Shown piece after piece: positions 54,422 through 61,372 of a stretch of DNA of 64,000 nucleotides. This DNA comes from Ralstonia insidiosa (GTDB lineage Bacteria; Pseudomonadota; Gammaproteobacteria; Burkholderiales; Burkholderiaceae): positions 434,001 through 498,000 of the forward strand of contig NZ_VZPV01000001.1 in the NCBI RefSeq assembly GCF_008801405.1. Reading direction: 5' to 3'. The notes beneath the pieces are model-generated. The model saw nothing but the letters and a program-made list of their open reading frames with translations. It had not been told where the DNA came from and made no database searches. Position numbers and translations under genes: made by a program. Every line of letters begins with the position of its first letter. The first letter of the stretch is position 1.

Positions 54422-55408
54422 TTAAGCGCGTGAGGCGAAGCGCTGGCCCGGCTGGATCGCCAGGCCCTGCAGGAATTCGCGCGCGGGCAGGCGCTTGCCG
54501 CCCGGCTTTTGCAACTGTGTCACGCGCAGCGCGCCGGCGCCACAGGCAATGGTCACGCCATCGGCGTTGGCGGCGAGCACCGTGCCGGGGTCGGCATCGG
54601 CCGGCCGGTCAGCCAGCGCCTCGGCTTGCCAGAATTTGATCGTCACGCCATCGAGCGTGGCCGACGCGCCAGGGAATGGGTTGAACGCGTGCACCTGGCG
54701 CAGCAGCGCGGCAGACTGGCGCGACCAATCGAGCGCGGCTTCGTCCTTGGCGATCTTCTCGGCGTAGGTCACGCCTTCTGCCGGTTGCGGTGTAGCGGGC
54801 AGCTTCCGGCCGTCCTGCGCCAGCCTGGTCAGCGCCTCCGCCACCATGCGCCCACCGAGCGCGGCCAGCGTGTCGTGCAGCGTGCCCGTGGTGTCGGCCA
54901 GGCCGATGGGCGCGCGCTCCATGCTGATCATGTCGCCGGTGTCGAGGCCCGCATCCATTTGCATGAGCGTGATGCCCGATTCGGCGTCACCAGCCTCAAT
55001 GGCGCGGTGGATGGGCGCGGCACCACGCCAGCGCGGCAGCAGCGAGGCGTGGATATTGATGCAGCCAAAGCGTGGCAGGTCCAGCACTTCCTGCGGCAGG
55101 ATCAGGCCGTAGGCGGCCACCACCATCACGTCAGGACGCTGCGCGGCCAGTGCATCAATGGCGTCGGCAGCTTCCCGCGGATACTTGCCCGTGCGGCGCA
55201 GCGACGGCGGCTGCAGGATCGGCTCGAACCCATGCGACACCGCGTACTGCTTGACGGGGCTCGCCTGCAACTGCATGCCGCGCCCGGCCGGACGGTCCGG
55301 CTGGCTCAGCACGGCAACGATCGGGAAGCCGGCCTGGTGGATCGCCGCCAGGGCGATCTGCGCAAATTCTGGTGTGCCGGCAAACGCTACGCGAAGGGTG
55401 GACGTCAT
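54422..55408 (-). CDS. fmt: Methionyl-tRNA formyltransferase
   Basis: 328 residues. Formylates initiator Met-tRNA. The ATG at 55408 gives the conserved N-terminus (LRVAFAGTPEFAQIALAAI). Active site: INIHASLLPRWRGAAPIHRA with catalytic Asn/His, and GITLMQMDAGLDTGDMISME with the Asp; C-terminal OB-type tRNA-binding domain follows. In most bacteria def is the direct neighbour; here a glycosyltransferase gene lies between them. Confidence 0.96.
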   Translation of the reverse strand: MTSTLRVAFAGTPEFAQIALAAIHQAGFPIVAVLSQPDRPAGRGMQLQASPVKQYAVSHGFEPILQPPSLRRTGKYPREAADAIDALAAQRPDVMVVAAYGLILPQEVLDLPRFGCINIHASLLPRWRGAAPIHRAIEAGDAESGITLMQMDAGLDTGDMISMERAPIGLADTTGTLHDTLAALGGRMVAEALTRLAQDGRKLPATPQPAEGVTYAEKIAKDEAALDWSRQSAALLRQVHAFNPFPGASATLDGVTIKFWQAEALADRPADADPGTVLAANADGVTIACGAGALRVTQLQKPGGKRLPAREFLQGLAIQPGQRFASRA

Positions 55409-55463
55409 GGAGCAGGGAGCGGAAAAGGAAAGTGCGCTACACGCCAAGCGTAGCGCATTGGAC

Positions 55464-57485
55464 TTAACGACCGCGATGCGGCGTGTCGGTCAGCGGGACG
55501 ATGGGTTCGGGTGCGGGCAGCGTTTCGGATACGCCATTGCTGCGCCGCTGGAACAGCGAGAAGGTTTCGTTGGTGTCGCCGGGGCGGCTGCCGCGCCACA
55601 CCATTTCCCAGTTATCGCCTTGTGGACGGCGTCGGTTGTGCTCCGGCCTTTTTTCGAGCACCAGCATGAGGTCGCACGTGCGTGCAGTCGGGTTGGGGCG
55701 AAGGTCGTCGCCCGCACCGCTGTGGCCAAGCAACCATTTGACCGGGCGCACGCCGGTTTCGTAGTGCATCAACGCGCGTTCGCTCTCGCCCATGCCGCGC
55801 GTGGCCACGCAGATCTGCGCGGATTCGAGTACGGGTTTGATCGCCTGGAACAAGGGGCGGTAGCTGCGCGCATCGTCCACCCAAGGCATCAGCAGTGTGC
55901 CGAGCAGGCCCCACACCATGCCAAGACCTGCTGCCCACGCCACCACGCCCGAGCGCGCCGGGCGCAGCCACACGCAGACAATCCACAGCACGGTCATGCC
56001 GGCCGCCGCCAGCACGGCCACCGGGTGGAGCAGCATGTCGTAAGGCAGCGGCAATACGCGGCCCAGCACCTTGGCCAACCAGCCCGGTAGCGACTGTCCA
56101 CCGTTCGTCACGAGCGTTGCCCATACGGCCCAGACCACCATTCCCAGCACGCCGAACAGCGTGACCGATACCACCCAGGCGCGCGTGCGCCAAGCGGGTG
56201 GAATCAGCAACAGCATCGGCGCACCCAGCAGAACCAGTGCCGGTTGCAGCGGCATCAGATACACGTCGCGCAGCACGGCGGAGCGCAGCACCACGGCAAT
56301 CGTCACGAGCACGAACAGCGCCACCACCAGGTGCCCCTGATACGGCAGCAGCCAGGCCGCCCGTGCACCACGTCCGCGTTGGCGCACCAGCTTGTAGAGC
56401 GAAATTCCCAGCACCGCCAGTGCAGGCCACACCGCCGGCGTGCCGGTCAGCAGAATCGAGCGAATGGTGGTGACGAGCGATCCTTTTTCACCGCCCAGGT
56501 GCGAGAACCCGAAGAAGCGGCCCAGGTTGTTGACCCAGAACCACTCGATGAACAGGTCTGGCGATTCGTGCCAGAAGATGGCCGGCCAGATCACCAGCCA
56601 AGGCAGCGCGGCCAGCAGCGACAACCCATAGAAGCGCCATGCCTGGCGATTGCGGAAGTCCGGCAGCAGCGCCATTGCCGCCAGCAGGGTCAGCCCGAAC
56701 AGGCCTGGCACCAGGACGCCTTTGCCGAGGAACGCCACGCCGGCACCCGTGCCGAACCACAGGGCCGGGCGCAGCACATCAACGCCATGTACGCCGCCCG
56801 CTTCGCTCGCCTTCACATAGCGCACCAGGCCATACAGCGCGATGGCGGTGCCGGCCAGTTGCGGCACGTCGGCAATGAATTTGTGAACATGCTCAACCAG
56901 CCCGATACAGCCGGCAAACAGCAACAGCGCGCCCAGCGCGTAGTCACGGAACGCTGCGCCGCCGGCATCCTGCCCCGCGATGCGGCGTTCGGCCAGTGTC
57001 GGACCGGGGCGCCCACGCGCCAGTTGTGCCCCGACGCGCATGCGCCAGTCACGGGCCTCGCCGCGTAGCAGGCGCGCTGTGCGCCAGACCGCCAGGCAGG
57101 TCAGTGCCATCCAGAACAGCACGGCCAGTCGCACCGCTTCGTGCGGCGGCAGGTCGGGCACGGCCAGCGCGGCCAGTGCGCCGGTCCAGTACATCAGCGG
57201 GGGTTTCTCGACGAAGGGCTCAAAGGCGACGTTGGGGATCACCCAGTCGCCGCGCTCGATGATGTTAAGCACCACGCCGAACGAGTACGGCTCGTCGGCT
57301 TTCCAGGGCGCGCGCCAGAACGTGCCCGCCACAAAGTACGCGCACACCATCAGCACGACGATCACGCGCCAGTGCCGCACCAGCACGGCGGTGAGGCTGC
57401 GTGTGCGCGTGTCCGGGCCTGCGTCGGCGGGTACGGTCGACATCAGCGGGAGGGGGTGGGCACGCGCGTTCGCGTCGGGCGGCAT
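55464..57485 (-). CDS. ArnT/PMT-like membrane glycosyltransferase
   Basis: About 673 residues (ATG 57485) or 659 (ATG 57443); neither has a ribosome binding site. It is a GT39/GT83-like integral membrane protein with about 11-12 spans. The first span is followed by the catalytic periplasmic loop with the key Asp in FWRAPWKADEPYSFGV, and VEKPPLMYWTGALA, as in ArnT-type transferases that use polyprenyl-phosphate sugars. The acceptor (lipid A, protein or glycan) is unknown. It lies between def and fmt, 10 nt from def's stop with the longer start. Confidence 0.85.
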   Translation of the reverse strand: MPPDANARAHPLPLMSTVPADAGPDTRTRSLTAVLVRHWRVIVVLMVCAYFVAGTFWRAPWKADEPYSFGVVLNIIERGDWVIPNVAFEPFVEKPPLMYWTGALAALAVPDLPPHEAVRLAVLFWMALTCLAVWRTARLLRGEARDWRMRVGAQLARGRPGPTLAERRIAGQDAGGAAFRDYALGALLLFAGCIGLVEHVHKFIADVPQLAGTAIALYGLVRYVKASEAGGVHGVDVLRPALWFGTGAGVAFLGKGVLVPGLFGLTLLAAMALLPDFRNRQAWRFYGLSLLAALPWLVIWPAIFWHESPDLFIEWFWVNNLGRFFGFSHLGGEKGSLVTTIRSILLTGTPAVWPALAVLGISLYKLVRQRGRGARAAWLLPYQGHLVVALFVLVTIAVVLRSAVLRDVYLMPLQPALVLLGAPMLLLIPPAWRTRAWVVSVTLFGVLGMVVWAVWATLVTNGGQSLPGWLAKVLGRVLPLPYDMLLHPVAVLAAAGMTVLWIVCVWLRPARSGVVAWAAGLGMVWGLLGTLLMPWVDDARSYRPLFQAIKPVLESAQICVATRGMGESERALMHYETGVRPVKWLLGHSGAGDDLRPNPTARTCDLMLVLEKRPEHNRRRPQGDNWEMVWRGSRPGDTNETFSLFQRRSNGVSETLPAPEPIVPLTDTPHRGR

Positions 57486-57495
57486 GAACGCGGGA

Positions 57496-58011
57496 TCAGC
57501 GCTGGTGCTCCAGATCGCGCTGATGTTTCTTGAGCTTGGAGCGGATGCGCGTTTGCTTGAGCGGCGACAGGTATTCGACAAACACCTTGCCCATCAGGTG
57601 ATCCATTTCGTGCTGTATGCACACGGCCAGCAGGCCATCGGCCTCCAACTCGAAGGTTTCGCCGCGCTCGTTCAGTGCACGCACGCGCACGCGGTCGGGG
57701 CGGTCCACCTTGTCATAGATGTCCGGCACCGACAGGCAGCCCTCATCCCAGACCTTGTGCTCGTCACTCGCCCAGATGATCTCGGGGTTGATGAACACGC
57801 GCAGTTCGTCGCGCGACTCAGACACGTCGATGGTGATCACGCGCTCATGCACGTCGACCTGTGTGGCAGCCAGGCCGACACCCGGCGCCTCGTACATGGT
57901 CTCGGCCATGTCGGCTACCAGTTTGCGGATGCGATCGTTCACTTCAGCGACTGGTTTGGCGACCTTGTGCAGCCGCGGATCAGGGTATTGCAGGATATTC
58001 AGTAGGGCCAT
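57496..58011 (-). CDS. def: Peptide deformylase
   Basis: 171 residues. Removes formyl groups from nascent proteins. The ATG at 58011 gives the family N-terminus LLNILQYPDPRLHKVAKPVA. Motifs: GVGLAATQ, EGCLSV with the metal Cys, and QHEMDHLMGKVFVEYLSPLK with the HExxH zinc/iron site. It is divergent from the LysM gene and first in the minus-strand run def, glycosyltransferase, fmt, LysE. Confidence 0.97.
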   Translation of the reverse strand: MALLNILQYPDPRLHKVAKPVAEVNDRIRKLVADMAETMYEAPGVGLAATQVDVHERVITIDVSESRDELRVFINPEIIWASDEHKVWDEGCLSVPDIYDKVDRPDRVRVRALNERGETFELEADGLLAVCIQHEMDHLMGKVFVEYLSPLKQTRIRSKLKKHQRDLEHQR

Positions 58012-58274
58012 GATGCTTGGCAACAACGGTTGCGGAAGGCCACGCTAACGAGGGGTTGCCTTCAATTGCGATCGCTTGGAATGTCATGCAGAATCGGGGG
58101 CGCTATCCGCCACATGGCTTAGGAAAAAGCCTGACGAATGTTCGATGTCATACCCCTCTAGCTGCAACGCACCGAAGCGTGCAGCGGCGGCGGCCAGGCA
58201 TCGCGCAGGCACTGACCAAGCACGCGGACCACTCGCCGATTCTTCATAGAATAATGCGCCATCGTAACACACCG

Positions 58275-59459
58275 ATGCTGATCAAGCCCGCCACGCAATC
58301 TGCCACGAAAGCGCGCCAGTCTTACGTTTGCGCCCTGTCTGTGGTTGCTGCGGCAACACTGTTTTGCGTCGGCGCTGCACATGCTGCCGAGCGCGCTGTC
58401 TCGCCGGCGCAACAGGCGCAGGCCACAGCGGCCACGCAAGCCGGTATTCCGGAATCCGAACTCGCTGCAAACGCACCTGCGCAGTACACCGTGCGCCGTG
58501 GCGACACACTATGGGCGATCTCCGGCAAGTTCCTCAAGCGGCCTTACCGCTGGCCCGAGCTGTGGGGCATGAACCGTGAGCAGATTCGCAACCCGCACTT
58601 GATTTATCCGGGGCAGGTGCTCTATCTGAATCACGCCAATGGCCGCGCCTGGCTGTCGAGCTCGCCGGCCTCGGCTGACGGCAGCACGGTGCGCCTGTCG
58701 CCGCACACCCGCGTGGCGGGCCAGGATGGCGACGCTATCTCCAGCATTCCCGCCTCGGTCATCGAGCCGTTCCTCACACAGCCGATCGTCGTGGATGAGG
58801 AAACGCTGGCCACACCGGCGCGCATCTTTGAACTGCCGGAAGGCCGCGTCTATCTGGGCAAGGGCGAGAATGCGTACGCTCGTGGCTTGCCGGACGGCGC
58901 GGCCGGTCAGCCTGGCACCGAGTGGCAAGCCTATCGCCCAGTCAAGCCGCTCAAGGACCCGGTCACCGGCAATGTGCTCGGCTACGAGGCCGACTTCCTC
59001 GGTACGCTGCGCGTGGTGCGCGCGGCCACTGGCCCGCAGGCCGTGACCAAGATGGAAGCGCTGACGTCCAAGGAAGAAATGGGCGTCGGCACGCAACTGA
59101 TGCCGCTGCCGCCGCGCGTGCCGGTGCGCTACGTACCGCATGCGCCGGAAGGCAATGTGCATGGCGTGGTTGCCAAGGTGACGGGCGGTGTGCGCTTTGG
59201 CGGCTCGGATCAGGTGGTGGTGCTGAACATCGGCAGCCAGCAAGGGCTGGAGGCTGGCCATGTGCTGGCATTGTCGCGTGCCGGCACCGTCGTCAAGGAT
59301 CGGACCGCCGGCGGTGAAGCCGTGCAACTGCCCGAAGAACGTTACGGCTTGGCCTTTGTGTTCCGCGTGTTCCCGCACGTGGCCTACGCGCTGGTGACGG
59401 ACTCGTCGAACACCGTTGAAGTGGGCGATGCTGTCGATAATCCGATGACGCAACCCTGA
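58275..59459 (+). CDS. LysM-domain exported protein
   Basis: 394 residues (ATG 58275; ATG 58254 is also possible). Signal peptide (SYVCALSVVAAATLFCVGAA), then one LysM domain near residues 75-130 (YTVRRGDTLWAISGKFLKRP, IRNPHLIYPGQVLYLN) that binds peptidoglycan. The remaining C-terminal region (GTLRVVRAATGPQAVTKMEA to the end) is a conserved part seen in LysM proteins next to dprA. A role in cell-wall anchoring is likely. It is followed by dprA after 22 nt. Confidence 0.9.
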   Translation: MLIKPATQSATKARQSYVCALSVVAAATLFCVGAAHAAERAVSPAQQAQATAATQAGIPESELAANAPAQYTVRRGDTLWAISGKFLKRPYRWPELWGMNREQIRNPHLIYPGQVLYLNHANGRAWLSSSPASADGSTVRLSPHTRVAGQDGDAISSIPASVIEPFLTQPIVVDEETLATPARIFELPEGRVYLGKGENAYARGLPDGAAGQPGTEWQAYRPVKPLKDPVTGNVLGYEADFLGTLRVVRAATGPQAVTKMEALTSKEEMGVGTQLMPLPPRVPVRYVPHAPEGNVHGVVAKVTGGVRFGGSDQVVVLNIGSQQGLEAGHVLALSRAGTVVKDRTAGGEAVQLPEERYGLAFVFRVFPHVAYALVTDSSNTVEVGDAVDNPMTQP

Positions 59460-59481
59460 TCACGCTGACCGCAGTCCTGAT

Positions 59482-60690
59482 TTGACCGATGCCTCACAGG
59501 TCGCGGCGGGTGCCGCGACCGACTCCATAGATTCCCTCTCCTGCACACGCGATTCCGTAGAGCTGGCCGCGTGGCTGCGTCTGACAGAAACCCCCGGTGT
59601 CGGCCCTGTTGCCGCGCGTCAGTTGCTGGCGGCCTTCGGTCTGCCGCAGGACATCTTCGTTCAACCGTATTCCGCGCTTGCCCGGGTGTTGCCCGAGCGG
59701 CAGGCACGCGCGCTATTGGCCGCGCCGGACGCAGCGCTGGCCGCGCTGATCGAACGCACCGTCGCGTGGGCAAACGAGCCTGGTAATGCCGTCTTCACGT
59801 TGGCCGATCGTGGCTATCCGCCCCGCCTGCTGGAGTTGACGGACCCGCCGACCGTGCTGTACGCCAAGGGCGATGTGTCGCTGCTGCGTGCGGCGGCGGT
59901 GGGTGTGGTGGGCGCACGTAGTGCCACGGCGGCTGGCATCGACAATGCGCGGGCGTTTGCGCAGGCGCTGTCTGCGGCGAGCGTGACAATCGTCTCTGGC
60001 CTGGCGCTGGGCATCGATGCGGCGGCGCATGAGGGTGCCCTGGGCGGCCCCGGCAGCACCATCGCCGTGGTGGGTACGGGCCTCGATATTGTTTACCCAG
60101 CGCGCAACCGAGCGCTGGCGCACCGCATTGCCGAGGCGGGGGTCATCATCTCCGAATACCCGCTGGGCATGGGCGCGCGGGCTGAGAACTTTCCGCGCCG
60201 CAATCGCCTGATCGCCGGTCTCGCGCGTGGGCTGCTGGTGGTGGAGGCGGCGGCGCAGTCCGGCTCGCTCATCACTGCACGGCTGGCTGCCGAGCAGGGG
60301 CGCGATGTGTTTGCGATTCCGGGATCGATCCATTCACCGTTGGCCAAGGGCTGCCATCTGCTGATCAAGCAAGGGGCCAAGCTGGTGGAAACCGCCGCCG
60401 ACATCCTCGATGAGCTGGGCTGGGGGCGCTCCACCGCGCCGGTTAAGCGTACCTCGCGTACAGCGCCGGCTGAAGATGCCGTCATTGCGCAGGCGCCGGT
60501 CGCACGCGCCGCGCCAAGTGCGGCTGAAACCACGTTGCTCGATGCGCTCGGTTTTGATCCCGTTGATCTGGATACCTTGTGCGAGCGCACCGGCCAGGCC
60601 GCGGCTGCGCTGTCGGCACAGCTTCTGGCGCTGGAACTGGATGGCCGCGTAGAGCGCCAGCCAGGCGGGCGCTTTCTGCGGCTTCCTTGA
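59482..60690 (+). CDS. dprA: DNA-processing protein DprA
   Basis: 402 residues, TTG start at 59482 (no in-frame ATG fits the N-terminus). DprA loads RecA on incoming single-stranded DNA in natural transformation. Rossmann-like core: AVGVVGARSATAAGIDNARA, IVSGLALGIDAAAHEGALGG, VGTGLDIVYPARNRALAHRI, FPRRNRLIAGLARGLLVVEA and QGRDVFAIPGSIHSPLAKGC. The C-terminal winged-helix domain (about 330-402) ends DGRVERQPGGRFLRLP. It follows the LysM gene, as usual in Burkholderiales. Confidence 0.95.
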   Translation: MTDASQVAAGAATDSIDSLSCTRDSVELAAWLRLTETPGVGPVAARQLLAAFGLPQDIFVQPYSALARVLPERQARALLAAPDAALAALIERTVAWANEPGNAVFTLADRGYPPRLLELTDPPTVLYAKGDVSLLRAAAVGVVGARSATAAGIDNARAFAQALSAASVTIVSGLALGIDAAAHEGALGGPGSTIAVVGTGLDIVYPARNRALAHRIAEAGVIISEYPLGMGARAENFPRRNRLIAGLARGLLVVEAAAQSGSLITARLAAEQGRDVFAIPGSIHSPLAKGCHLLIKQGAKLVETAADILDELGWGRSTAPVKRTSRTAPAEDAVIAQAPVARAAPSAAETTLLDALGFDPVDLDTLCERTGQAAAALSAQLLALELDGRVERQPGGRFLRLP

Positions 60691-60740
60691 AAGCGTGCCT
60701 ACAATAGCTGCGACCTGTTCGCTGCGCACTGCTGCTATTT

Positions 60741-61130
60741 ATGCCACTGCTCTCGCCTGACACTGACGCCACCATGCTGCACACGCGCGTGCGGATGGGG
60801 CAATTGCTGGTTGCGTGTCTGTGCGCCGAGTGGTGTGGCACCTGCCGCAGTTACCGCACGACGTTTGCCGAGCTGGCCGCGCGACATCCGGAATGCTGCT
60901 TCGTCTGGGTGGATGTGGAAGACCATGCCGACGCCCTGGGCGATTTCGACGTCGAAAACTTCCCCACCCTGCTGATTCAACGCATGGATGACGCCGGTGA
61001 TGTGTTGTTTTTCGGCCCCGTCTTGCCGCATGCCGGTGTGGTGGAAGGCATGCTTTCGCGTGATTTGCGCGCCGCACCAACCGTGACGGCGGCACCCGAC
61101 TTGCGTGGCTGGCTGCTGCAATCGGCCTGA
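60741..61130 (+). CDS. Thioredoxin-family protein
   Basis: 129 residues. Active-site WCGTC in LLVACLCAEWCGTCRSYRTT, cis-Pro in VENFPTLLIQRM. Thioredoxin fold without a signal peptide, so probably cytosolic. An extra Cys-Cys pair in RHPECCFVWVDVEDHADALG. Its substrate is unknown; it follows dprA by 50 nt and precedes topoisomerase III by 242 nt. Confidence 0.88.
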   Translation: MPLLSPDTDATMLHTRVRMGQLLVACLCAEWCGTCRSYRTTFAELAARHPECCFVWVDVEDHADALGDFDVENFPTLLIQRMDDAGDVLFFGPVLPHAGVVEGMLSRDLRAAPTVTAAPDLRGWLLQSA

Positions 61131-61372
61131 TTGCGAGCCTTGACAATGCAAGGCGAAGTCTGCGTCACTCTATTGCACCTGAAAAGGAACCGCGCTTATG
61201 ATTGGCGGCCAAATTCGGGGCAGACTGCCTGAATGTGCGCTTTGATAGGCGCCGGCAGCACTTGAAGTCGGCACGCGTTGCCATAAGACTCTACAAAACC
61301 CACGCGAATGGCCGCTAATAGAAAGCGACCTCTTGTTTACCTGATTGCTTGCGATCGCCAGGATCCGCTCAC

